The notes under the pieces are model-generated. The model saw only the letters and a list, made by a program, of their open reading frames with translations. It had not been told where the DNA came from and searched no databases. A DNA stretch of 7,658 nt, taken from NCBI GenBank assembly GCA_964602715.1, contig CAZRSB010000073.1, forward strand, positions 1 through 7,658. The letters run 5' to 3'. Both the position numbers and the translations under genes were made by a program. Positions 1 through 5,684 of this stretch are shown here, piece after piece (within the stretch, counting starts at the first letter, position 1; each line of letters begins with the position of its first letter). This stretch comes from Natronoplasma sp964602715 (GTDB taxonomy: Archaea > Thermoplasmatota > Thermoplasmata > Halarchaeoplasmatales > Halarchaeoplasmataceae).

Positions 1-408
1 CATTCCCCGGGTTCGGAAGGTGTTGGTCCCGCACTTTATTTAGGTGATCCTGTGGAAGAGGATCGTTCGAAGTCTGAACTACGGGTTTCTCAGCCGGATA
101 TCCTTGTTGAAAAGGAAGAAGGAACTGTCAGCGTGATCGAGATCGAAAAAGAAGCGAAGACTCCGAAGTATATTTTGGGTGATCTGTACGCGGTTCTACA
201 CTCTGAGTGTTACAGCGATGAGTCCGGGAGAGTGAAGGAGTTCGACGAGGTCGGCAGGATCTACATATTGATAGCTGAGGTGAGGGCTGAGAAAGAAGTT
301 AAAGCCCGTCAGTACGATCTCCTCGTGGATCGGTTGGGATCTGATCTTGAGGGGGATTTTAAGGTGTTTTGGGGAGACGAAGTGGGTGAGATGGTGGAAA
401 GATTTTGA
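1..408 (+). CDS. C-terminal part of a PD-(D/E)xK nuclease-like protein (5' truncated)
   Basis: The frame is open from base 1 to the TGA at 406-408, giving 135 visible codons with the start outside the window. A GTG at 52 is an in-frame codon but lacks a convincing ribosome binding site, and the same frame reads well upstream of it, so I treat this as a truncated gene. Counting from the window edge, the sequence shows Pro-Asp at residues 32-33 (SQPDILV), then a charged turn and a hydrophobic beta strand ending VIEIEKE at 45-51. A PD, a spacer of about 12 residues and ExE/K at the end of a strand is the core signature of restriction-endonuclease-like (PD-(D/E)xK) nucleases. Helix-rich sequence and another strand (RIYILIAEV) follow, consistent with that fold. 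The family is inferred from this motif alone; the exact family and substrate are unknown. A non-nuclease relative is possible because Lys is not in the classical third position. Confidence 0.6.
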   Translation, partial: HSPGSEGVGPALYLGDPVEEDRSKSELRVSQPDILVEKEEGTVSVIEIEKEAKTPKYILGDLYAVLHSECYSDESGRVKEFDEVGRIYILIAEVRAEKEVKARQYDLLVDRLGSDLEGDFKVFWGDEVGEMVERF

Positions 409-673
409 CCGTATTCTCGCAAATCTATAATGGCTGGTAATATAGGTTCCCATATTGAGAGTATACTGTTCTATTAATTGATGTTCTAGTTTCAATACTA
501 TAGGAACTTTAGCTGTTGAAAAATTCTATCCCAATCAGCATATATTCACTCAACCTATTCTTCAGAAAATATTAGGTTATAGATTATTTATAATGGGCAA
601 AATGTCCTCTATATATATTCTTATTATTTCTTGTTTAACTGCAATAATACGTTAATCGTCTAAAAGCAAAAAA

Positions 674-684
674 TCTATATATAC
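674..684 (+). promoter_or_regulatory. Archaeal TATA box of the AbrB/UDG-like operon
   Basis: TCTATATATAC is preceded by an A-rich stretch (AGCAAAAAA) that could act as the BRE. With the usual 25-base spacing, transcription would start near 703-705, just at the GGTGG ribosome binding site before the first gene of the operon. The assignment rests on sequence and spacing only. Confidence 0.6.
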
Positions 685-703
685 ATCGATCTATTGGTAT
701 ATT

Positions 704-708
704 GGTGG
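704..708 (+). promoter_or_regulatory. Ribosome binding site GGTGG that selects ATG 716
   Basis: GGTGG lies 7 bases before ATG 716. An in-frame TTG at 713 is also possible, but its spacer would be only 4 bases, so ATG 716 is preferred. Confidence 0.6.
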
Positions 709-715
709 AATCTTG

Positions 716-1630
716 ATGAAAAATGAAGAGGAAAAGATAGCTGAAACAAAAAAAAGGTCATCTCTATCACAAGTTGAGCATCTTGAGGAACTTGTGAAAG
801 AGGGTTTTCAGGAATTCATAATGGAGAACGCGGTCTTTACCGCCGAACTCGGAAAAGAAGGAAGATTGACATTTCCAAAAGAGGAGAAAGAGAAACTCGG
901 TTTGGAGAGAGGCGATCTGGTCCAGGTAGTTTTGAGGAAAGTCGACGCGGAGGAACAGCTTGAAGTGACTTTTTCCGATCTGAGAGATAATACGCTCAGC
1001 GAAATCCTATTCCAGGAGAAAGAGAAAACTTGGGATCAAATATTTGAGAAATTAAATGAAAAAGTAGAAGTTGTTTTGATAGCAGAATCCCCACGGTCTT
1101 TATCCAATTATTTTTACAATGCTGAGGAGACAAGCAAGTTTAGAAAAAAAATACTCGATGCTTTGATTGAGAAAGATTTTATTGCTGATAGAGAAGGTTT
1201 AGAAACTTTTATTGAAAAAGGATTCTACCTTACAGACCTTTTCGACGAACCGATCGACGAAGTTCCCCCAAGACAGAATCTTATACTCCAACACAAGGAG
1301 CGGCTGATTGAAGAGATAAAGAAGATAGATCCAAAAAAAGTCGTGTTTATGCTACCAAAAGGAGGATTTGGGCAAAAAGAAAACAAATTTACAAGGTTAG
1401 CCTACTACTTTAAAGAGGTGAAGGGAAAAGAGCCCAGTGACTTCATCAAAACACAGGAAGAGATGGCCAAAGCTCTTAGAAAAGAAACGGGTGTTCCCTT
1501 TGAGATCGAAGTAGCTCCTTACCCGAATCCATATGGTAGACAGGCTAAAGAATGGAAAAAAAGAGGTATCGATTCTTTTTTGGATTGGGTTGGAGATAAT
1601 CGAGGATGGTTAGAAAAGGATTTAGGATAA
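716..1630 (+). CDS. AbrB-type hairpin domain fused to a UDG-like domain
   Basis: This is a 304-residue two-domain protein. Residues 1-37 are a charged, probably coiled N-terminus. Residues 38-78 (AVFTAELGKEGRLTFPKE, then LGLERGDLVQV) match the AbrB/SpoVT/MazE swapped-hairpin pattern: a strand, a G-R-(L/I)-x-(F/I)-P turn, a short helix and a GD-V-V strand. Such domains dimerise and often bind DNA. A helical linker follows. From 117 to the end comes a domain with VVLIAESP at 119-126, an aromatic NYFYN patch, GFYLTDLFDEPI at 169-180, a VVFMLPKGGFG strand-loop at 209-219 and APYPNPYG near 267-274. The LIAESP loop sits where UDG-superfamily proteins carry GEAPG or GQDP, and the late Pro-rich loop could replace the HPSP loop. 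The UDG-like assignment is inference from these motifs, and catalytic activity is not shown. The domain is clearly paralogous to the next gene. The gene is first in a three-gene operon. ATG 716 is chosen over TTG 713 because of the GGTGG spacing. Confidence 0.75.
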   Translation: MKNEEEKIAETKKRSSLSQVEHLEELVKEGFQEFIMENAVFTAELGKEGRLTFPKEEKEKLGLERGDLVQVVLRKVDAEEQLEVTFSDLRDNTLSEILFQEKEKTWDQIFEKLNEKVEVVLIAESPRSLSNYFYNAEETSKFRKKILDALIEKDFIADREGLETFIEKGFYLTDLFDEPIDEVPPRQNLILQHKERLIEEIKKIDPKKVVFMLPKGGFGQKENKFTRLAYYFKEVKGKEPSDFIKTQEEMAKALRKETGVPFEIEVAPYPNPYGRQAKEWKKRGIDSFLDWVGDNRGWLEKDLG

Positions 1631-1635
1631 GGAGG
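1631..1635 (+). promoter_or_regulatory. Strong Shine-Dalgarno GGAGG
   Basis: GGAGG begins immediately after the TAA stop of the upstream gene and lies 8 bases before ATG 1644. It fixes the start of the second gene and shows that it is translated independently within the operon. Confidence 0.8.
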
Positions 1636-1643
1636 CAAAAAAT

Positions 1644-2345
1644 ATGGCAAAAGATGAAAAGAGGTTTTTGGAACTGAAAAAGAACTGCTTGGAAAAGGTA
1701 CTGTGCATCGAAGATGATATCACCCACAAGGAAGTCGTGAAAAAGTTAAGGGGAAAAGTTGATTGCATGCTGATCGCTGAATCTCCAAACACTTATGAAA
1801 GCTATATTTACAACGTCGATTCGGAGAACAACAGCCGTTTTAGGAACGAAATAGCGAAAGCAATACTGGGACCAGAAAAATATTCGAAGATCGACAAAGA
1901 AATCGACAAGATACGGGAATTATTAAAAAAAGGCATCTATGTGACTGACCTTTTTTATGAACCAATCTGCGAGGTGGAAGTCAGTGAGGTTAACAAACAC
2001 AAAGAGCACCTGTTTAACGAAATAGAAACAGTAGAACCTGATGGAGTAGTATTGATGCTTCCTAAAAATGGTTTTGGGCGGAACGATTGTAAGCACGAAA
2101 GATTGAAAAGATACTTTGAGGAAGTAAATGGAGATGAACCAGCTGAATTTATCTATACTCAAGAGAAAATACTAGAGAGATGGGAAAGAAAACTAGATAT
2201 TTCTTCAACTAAGGCAGCCCCTTTCCCTAATCTATACGTTCCAAGTGGTTCAATAGCTGGTGAATGGGAAGATAGAGAGATCGAATCTTTTTCCGATTGG
2301 GTCGAAGAAAACAAGGATTGGCTAGAAATCGAGGAGGATGAGTGA
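1644..2345 (+). CDS. Stand-alone UDG-like protein, paralogue of upstream gene
   Basis: This 233-residue protein is colinear with the C-terminal domain of its upstream neighbour but has no AbrB domain. Shared landmarks in order are CMLIAESP at 41-48, an ESYIYN aromatic patch at 52-57, FRNEI near 67-70, KGIYVTDLFYEPI at 96-108, the VVLMLPKNGFG strand-loop at 135-145, a RYFEEV helix, APFPNLY at 192-198, and a C-terminal ESFSDWV..NKDWLE helix. The first 40 residues are helical and charged. The ESP loop and the Pro/Asn-rich late loop suggest the uracil-DNA-glycosylase superfamily fold; whether it cuts uracil, recognises another modified base or has lost activity cannot be told. The start is fixed by GGAGG 8 bases upstream. 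The gene follows its neighbour after 13 bases and overlaps the next by 8, so the three are co-transcribed. The two paralogues differ widely along their length, so the duplication looks old, or the copies were brought together. Confidence 0.72.
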   Translation: MAKDEKRFLELKKNCLEKVLCIEDDITHKEVVKKLRGKVDCMLIAESPNTYESYIYNVDSENNSRFRNEIAKAILGPEKYSKIDKEIDKIRELLKKGIYVTDLFYEPICEVEVSEVNKHKEHLFNEIETVEPDGVVLMLPKNGFGRNDCKHERLKRYFEEVNGDEPAEFIYTQEKILERWERKLDISSTKAAPFPNLYVPSGSIAGEWEDREIESFSDWVEENKDWLEIEEDE

Positions 2346-3222
2346 TACCATGGATTTCACATCAAAGCAGGAAAGGATGATGATTGCCCGACGTTTCTGT
2401 AACAATATCGAGAAGGCAGCGGTAGGGCTCTATTGGACAGACCTCGAATCCTCTACTATAGACGAGATGAGCGAAGTGGAAGATCAAGACGAGATAGATG
2501 AAATAGTGAAGAGAATGGATCGAAACCTGGAACATATAGTAGACAGGATGGATACAGCGGAAAGAGTCGAAGAACTCATAAACCAGGAGGACAAAAGAAG
2601 TTTTCTTTTCCCGTGGTTCTGGGGAAACCACTATCAGGTGGAGATAGAAGGAGGTAGTAAGAGAGTTAGAAAAGGGCCCGCTGAACAAGAGAGAGAACGG
2701 TTCAAAAAAGAAGTCGAGTCGTTCATCGAGAGGGAGGAAAATCAACTTTCGCTTCTAAGATCGGTTTTAAAAAGAGGCAGGATCGGAGAGATCGAGGCGA
2801 AAGACCTGATTTCGGATATGTTCGTGGCTTGTTTTCCTTTGATGGATGGTGAGATAGAATATTCAAAGGAGGAGAAGAGAGGACGCTTCGAAATGATGAA
2901 GGAAGACGGCTGGTCAGAGCATTTTCAGGTGTCGTCTGCCTCGACACTACGGACCTCGGAATACAAAGCACTGAGCGATCTAAATGGTTTTCACGTATTG
3001 GAAAACGAACTACAATTAGAGCACGGATTTTGCCAGATCTTCATTGCGAGTGAGCTGATTTCGGCCGTAGAGGAGATCTTTGAAGAGAGTGAAGAGGGAA
3101 AAACTGAGTGGGAGATAAACATCAAAGAGATGGATCTCACGAATAGAGAATGTGAGAAATTCGAGAGTGTTCTGAAAAAGGAAGGATGGGAAGAGATCTT
3201 GAAAAGAGTGTTAGCTTCATGA
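2338..3222 (+). CDS. Hypothetical charged, mostly helical protein; third gene of operon
   Basis: I do not recognise this 294-residue protein. It has no signal peptide or membrane segment and looks largely alpha-helical. Residues 10-85 are acidic helices with heptad-like spacing, followed by an aromatic segment FLFPWFWGNHYQVEIEGG at 89-106 that is probably a beta hairpin or binding patch. Basic and acidic helices cover 115-160, and a hydrophobic stretch DMFVACFPLMDG lies at 160-171. The middle (about 190-240) holds a GWSEHFQVSS segment and an LEHGFCQIFIASEL helix. The end, DLTNRECEKFESVLKKEGW, resembles a short helix-turn-helix-like pair but without a diagnostic motif. The ATG at 2338 overlaps the upstream gene by 8 bases and touches a GAGGAGG tract; an alternative ATG at 2350, 12 bases after that tract, would be four codons shorter. 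The overlap implies translational coupling and a shared function with the UDG-like proteins, perhaps as a partner subunit (inference). Confidence 0.7.
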   Translation: MSDTMDFTSKQERMMIARRFCNNIEKAAVGLYWTDLESSTIDEMSEVEDQDEIDEIVKRMDRNLEHIVDRMDTAERVEELINQEDKRSFLFPWFWGNHYQVEIEGGSKRVRKGPAEQERERFKKEVESFIEREENQLSLLRSVLKRGRIGEIEAKDLISDMFVACFPLMDGEIEYSKEEKRGRFEMMKEDGWSEHFQVSSASTLRTSEYKALSDLNGFHVLENELQLEHGFCQIFIASELISAVEEIFEESEEGKTEWEINIKEMDLTNRECEKFESVLKKEGWEEILKRVLAS

Positions 3223-3266
3223 GGATTGAAAAATGAGTTGTCTAAAAAAGAGAGGAGGTATAGAAA

Positions 3267-3332
3267 ATGACAAGATTGGATCTAGAAAGGTTAGAAGAAG
3301 AGGAGGAAAATCAGAATCGGTCTCTACTATAG
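3267..3332 (+). CDS. Possible 21-residue acidic small protein or 5' fragment of a frameshifted gene
   Basis: ATG 3267 follows a perfect GGAGG (3254-3258) by 8 bases. The frame encodes 21 residues, with an acidic helix core LERLEEEEENQ, and stops at TAG 3330-3332. The strong ribosome binding site and acidic composition match the real genes of this window, and the position 44 bases after the operon's last stop would allow co-transcription. The length is minimal. The other frame beyond about 3318 encodes a hydrophobic run (GVGVVVLLGM) ending at TAA 3428-3430, so this may be the front half of a roughly 55-residue small membrane protein broken by a one-base shift. It could also be chance. Confidence 0.3.
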   Translation: MTRLDLERLEEEEENQNRSLL

Positions 3333-3354
3333 GAGTAGGTGTTGTGGTGCTTTT

Positions 3355-3409
3355 GGGTATGGAGGATCGGAGAGGGCCAGGGAGTTGCGGCCCTATGCTG
3401 CTCCTACCC
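3355..3409 (+). repeat. GC-rich imperfect hairpin (possible structured RNA)
   Basis: The outer stem pairs GGGTA (3355-3359) plus GGAG (3361-3364) with CTCC (3401-3404) plus TACCC (3405-3409), with one bulged T. The inner stem pairs AGGGCC (3373-3378) with GGCCCT (3389-3394) around a 10-base loop. An alternative outer pairing joins TAGGAG (3330-3335) to CTCCTA (3401-3406). The element is visibly more GC-rich than its surroundings and lies just before the next promoter. It does not fold as a tRNA (no T-arm consensus), and no U-run follows the stem. It could be a small RNA, a transcript-end structure of the upstream operon or chance. Confidence 0.35.
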
Positions 3410-3414
3410 ATGTA

Positions 3415-3423
3415 TTATAAATA
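3415..3423 (+). promoter_or_regulatory. TATA box of the GT2 gene, probably leaderless
   Basis: TTATAAATA has its centre about 25 bases before ATG 3444, which puts the expected transcription start at or within a few bases of the start codon. No Shine-Dalgarno lies before the ATG. Both points fit a leaderless mRNA. Confidence 0.65.
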
Positions 3424-3443
3424 TTTGTAAAGAGTACACATAG

Positions 3444-4397
3444 ATGATATCAGTGGCCGGGAAGAAGTCCGTCTCAGTGGTCATCAACGTCTACAACGAG
3501 GAGGAGAACATAGAGGACTGTCTGGAGTCGTTGAGGGAACAGAGTTTGTCGGACTTCGAGTTGGTGGTGGTCGACGACGGTTCTACAGATGACACGATGA
3601 AGATCGTCGAAGAGTTCAGAGATGACTTCGATATGAAGGAACTCTTTTTTTCTCACAAGGGACTGCGCGAAGCCAGGAAAAGAGGCGTTGAAGAAGCTTC
3701 TGGAGATATAGTGGTCATCGTCGACGCTGATGAAGTTCTACAGAAAGATTTTTTAGAAAATTTACTGAAGGCGTTTGACGATGAAAGAGTGGGAGCGGTC
3801 GGAGGCCGATTAAGGTCCGAAGGAGAGGGTTGGGTGACAAGAGCCTATGGGTCATTGAACGAGGCGTTCTATGAACTCAGGACAGATGGTGAAGAAGTAG
3901 ACTGGATACAGGGAGGATGCGCCGCATACAGAAAAGAGGCGCTCGAGGAAGTCGGAGGGCTGGTCGAAGGAAAGGTGAGCGAAGATAAGGACATCTCTTG
4001 GAAGTTGAAGGACGGTGGTTGGAGAGTGGTGTTGAAAGAGGAAGCGGTGGCACTCCATAAAGATCCCCAGGATCTGAAGTCGGTGATGAAAAGAGAACAC
4101 GCTATAGGTGTGAGAGAGTCAACGTTGATATCGCAACATAAAAACAGGTTGAGCTGGAAGGAGCTGTCCCGCTTCTTTCCTTTATCGGCGATCTTCTTCC
4201 TGATCTTGGGTTTTGTTCATGTATATTTCTTCGGTCTGATATTGTTAGGAGCGGTTGGGAGTTTCGCGATGGTTTCTTATCTGTTACTGAAACATACGGA
4301 TAGAAAAAATATCGTTCAGGCGTGGGTCGTTCTAAATCTGATCAACCTGGCGTGGAGTCTCGGGTTCTTGAAGGGTCTGTTAGGTTCTCGATCTTAA
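3444..4397 (+). CDS. GT2-family glycosyltransferase with C-terminal membrane helices
   Basis: This 317-residue protein is a GT-A fold family 2 glycosyltransferase. The N-terminus has the nucleotide-sugar strand VSVVINVYNEEENI (10-23) and VVVDDGSTDD (41-50). The metal-binding DxD motif is D94-A-D96 in VIVDADEVL. The acceptor-side GG segment is QGGCAAYRKEAL (156-167), and the catalytic ED motif is at E180-D181 in VSEDKDISW. Residues about 244-312 form three hydrophobic helices that anchor the enzyme in the cytoplasmic membrane, so it probably transfers a sugar from a nucleotide-activated donor to a lipid-linked acceptor on the inner face. Donor and acceptor cannot be told. ATG 3444 is the first codon of the frame after an in-frame stop and lies 25 bases after a TATA box. 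Its TAA shares the bases TTAA (4394-4397) with the stop of the convergent GT4 gene. A likely role is S-layer or archaellin N-glycan or exopolysaccharide assembly. Confidence 0.9.
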   Translation: MISVAGKKSVSVVINVYNEEENIEDCLESLREQSLSDFELVVVDDGSTDDTMKIVEEFRDDFDMKELFFSHKGLREARKRGVEEASGDIVVIVDADEVLQKDFLENLLKAFDDERVGAVGGRLRSEGEGWVTRAYGSLNEAFYELRTDGEEVDWIQGGCAAYRKEALEEVGGLVEGKVSEDKDISWKLKDGGWRVVLKEEAVALHKDPQDLKSVMKREHAIGVRESTLISQHKNRLSWKELSRFFPLSAIFFLILGFVHVYFFGLILLGAVGSFAMVSYLLLKHTDRKNIVQAWVVLNLINLAWSLGFLKGLLGSRS

Positions 4398-5488
4398 TCG
4401 GAGGCTCTATCTATCATCTTCTTGAAGAACTGGATGTATTCTTCTTTGGGTAGGCCTGGAGTGACGTAAGTCTCGATGTTTTTCCAGCTCTCTTTTCTGA
4501 GTATCTTTTCAAGTTCTTCGACCGTCTCAAACTTGCAGATATCCATCTCCTGGTTATAGTTGGCTTTCTTTGCGATTATAGGTAAGCCGCAGGCGGTAGC
4601 TTCCTGGAAAACCGTCGGTAATCCTTCACGTTCTGCAAAATGTAGGAAAAAATCTGCAGCTTGATAATATCGGGGCAGGTCATCGTGGTCTATAAAACCT
4701 TCATATCTAACATTTGGATATCTTCTGCTGAGCTTTTTACCGTATTCCGTATTTCCCACTATCATGAAGGTCATATCGTCTAAGGCATCCGTTTTATCCA
4801 ATAATTCGGCTAACAGATGACGGCGTTTTTTTCTGCTTTTCCCACCTACCAGGATACCTACGGTCTTATCTCCCTCCAGATCCAATCTTTTTCTTATCTC
4901 TTTTTTCCTTCGTTCATTCACTCTACCAAATTTATCGGTTTCGATCGGTAGAGGTAGGACCTCGATCTTTTCGGGGTCCAGACCTCTTTTTTTACATTCC
5001 TCATACATGTAGTCGGTCTGTACTATTATCCCCAAAGCCTTTTTCAATATGATCTTAGAAAGAAGGTTATTAACGATGAAGGCCTTGAGTCTATTTAATT
5101 TAGTCTCATATAACTCATCTTTGTACATTTTGAACGTATCGTCATTCAACCTGATTATAGTCCTGTGTAGATGACCTGTGAGAAAAAAAGGTGCTCCATA
5201 GACCCCGAATTTATGGGGTAATACGATGATATCCGGATCGTTATCATCAAGATACCTATTCAGCGATTCGGATGAATACCACAATCTCTTAGGACTTTTT
5301 TGCGATGGATAATCATAGATGAACTCATTCACATCGAACTCGAACTCGTCTCCAAACTTTTCTTCACCATAAAACCCCACAAAATCTATCTCAAAATCAT
5401 CAGAAATCAACTTCGTAAGATTGGTGAACAAGGTTTTAGTGGATGCGGGTATATGCGAGCCGACGAAGAATGCGATCTTCTTTTTCAT
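4394..5488 (-). CDS. GT4-family (GT-B fold) glycosyltransferase
   Basis: This 364-residue protein has the two-domain layout of GT4 enzymes. The N-terminal Rossmann domain begins KKKIAFFVGSHIPAST, and DPDIIVLPHKFG lies at about 84-95. The linker region has ALGIIVQTDYMYEECKKRG (151-169) and IEVLPLPIETDKF (175-187). The C-terminal donor-binding domain opens TVGILVGGKSRKKRR (209-223), whose Gly and basic residues contact the donor phosphates in this family. It continues with FMIVGN (241-246), VRYEGFIDHDDLPRYYQAADFF and the EX7E motif E288-x7-E296 inside EREGLPTVFQEATACGLPII. There is no signal peptide or membrane helix, so it is soluble or peripheral. It probably transfers a hexose from a nucleotide donor to a growing lipid-linked glycan. 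The frame extends upstream to a TTG at 5524, but the extra 12 codons (Cys and Phe among them) lack a ribosome binding site, and family members start at the first beta strand, so ATG 5488 is preferred. Confidence 0.88.
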   Translation of the reverse strand: MKKKIAFFVGSHIPASTKTLFTNLTKLISDDFEIDFVGFYGEEKFGDEFEFDVNEFIYDYPSQKSPKRLWYSSESLNRYLDDNDPDIIVLPHKFGVYGAPFFLTGHLHRTIIRLNDDTFKMYKDELYETKLNRLKAFIVNNLLSKIILKKALGIIVQTDYMYEECKKRGLDPEKIEVLPLPIETDKFGRVNERRKKEIRKRLDLEGDKTVGILVGGKSRKKRRHLLAELLDKTDALDDMTFMIVGNTEYGKKLSRRYPNVRYEGFIDHDDLPRYYQAADFFLHFAEREGLPTVFQEATACGLPIIAKKANYNQEMDICKFETVEELEKILRKESWKNIETYVTPGLPKEEYIQFFKKMIDRASD

Positions 5489-5522
5489 GAACAAAACGCA
5501 GTTATAACATAATTTTTTACTC

Positions 5523-5530
5523 AATATACT
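5523..5530 (-). promoter_or_regulatory. Weak TATA-like element for the GT4 gene
   Basis: On the minus strand this reads GTATATTG, about 38 bases before ATG 5488, giving an expected transcript start near 5500 and a leader of roughly 12 bases without a Shine-Dalgarno. An A/T run nearer the gene (AAAAAATTATG, 5509-5519) is an alternative that would make the mRNA leaderless. I cannot decide between them. Confidence 0.3.
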
Positions 5531-5569
5531 TTGTGGTGGATAGTGTGGATCAGAGGGTATCTTTGAATG

Positions 5570-5631
5570 TGACGAACTGATGCTATGTGAGGTTCCCTAC
5601 TTTAGGGAATAGTGAAGGTTGAGATTCGTCA
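5570..5631. repeat. Nested inverted repeat in a divergent promoter region
   Basis: The inner palindrome is TTCCCTA (5593-5599), CTT, TAGGGAA (5603-5609), a perfect 7-base stem with a 3-base loop. It sits almost centrally inside an outer perfect pair, TGACGAA (5570-5576) and TTCGTCA (5625-5631), with arms of 16 and 15 bases between inner and outer stems. GATGACGAA recurs at 5687-5695, so TTCGTCATC (5625-5633) also forms a 9-base inverted pair across the methyltransferase promoter. The element lies between divergent genes and is a candidate operator for one or both. A remnant of a small mobile element or a DNA cruciform are alternatives. Confidence 0.5.
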
Positions 5632-5652
5632 TCTAGTTGAATATAACAGACC

Positions 5653-5662
5653 AAAATATTTA
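5653..5662 (+). promoter_or_regulatory. TATA box of the methyltransferase gene, probably leaderless
   Basis: AAAATATTTA, continuing AAG, has its centre about 26 bases before ATG 5685. The interval carries no Shine-Dalgarno, so the transcript likely begins at or next to the start codon. Confidence 0.6.
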
Positions 5663-5684
5663 AGTTCCAAATTTCGTTGCGCAC

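Larger units (their letters stand above)
409..715. other. AT-rich intergenic spacer
   Basis: These 307 bases are clearly richer in A/T than the flanking genes and hold no convincing gene. They contain an imperfect inverted repeat just after the nuclease-like gene (GTTCC 446-450 with GGAAC 503-507, and TATTG 453-457 with CAATA 493-497). A pyrimidine-rich run at about 617-637 could act as an archaeal oligo-T terminator for the upstream gene. The promoter and ribosome binding site of the downstream operon lie at the right end. A 20-codon hydrophobic frame at 593-655 is not supported. Confidence 0.6.

Noticed and set aside
196..495. 99-codon minus-strand frame at the left edge
   Set aside because: It is antisense to the nuclease-like gene with a composition (His, Ser, Leu, Tyr) unlike real genes here and no start signals.
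593..655. 20-residue hydrophobic peptide frame in the AT-rich spacer
   Set aside because: AT-rich DNA readily encodes Ile/Leu-rich short frames. There is no ribosome binding site, and the nearest TATA-like sequence touches the ATG.
2362..2971. Minus-strand frames of 82 and 127 codons opposite the third operon gene
   Set aside because: They are rich in Phe, Pro, Ser and His, mirror the Glu/Lys-rich coding strand, and lack promoter or ribosome binding site; the forward gene explains the region.
3333..3409. tRNA-like fold in the GC-rich hairpin region
   Set aside because: No T-arm consensus, no D-arm and no matching seven-base acceptor stem on either strand.
3233..3430. 65-codon forward frame as an intact gene
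   Set aside because: Its first half is strongly basic (Lys/Arg/Gly runs), unlike every other protein here, and reads purine-rich DNA out of frame with the better-supported 3267 start. Only the hydrophobic tail is considered, as part of a frameshift idea.
5489..5524. Longer N-terminus of the GT4 glycosyltransferase from TTG 5524
   Set aside because: The extra 12 residues precede the family's first beta strand, carry two Cys and no ribosome binding site, and overlap the likely promoter.
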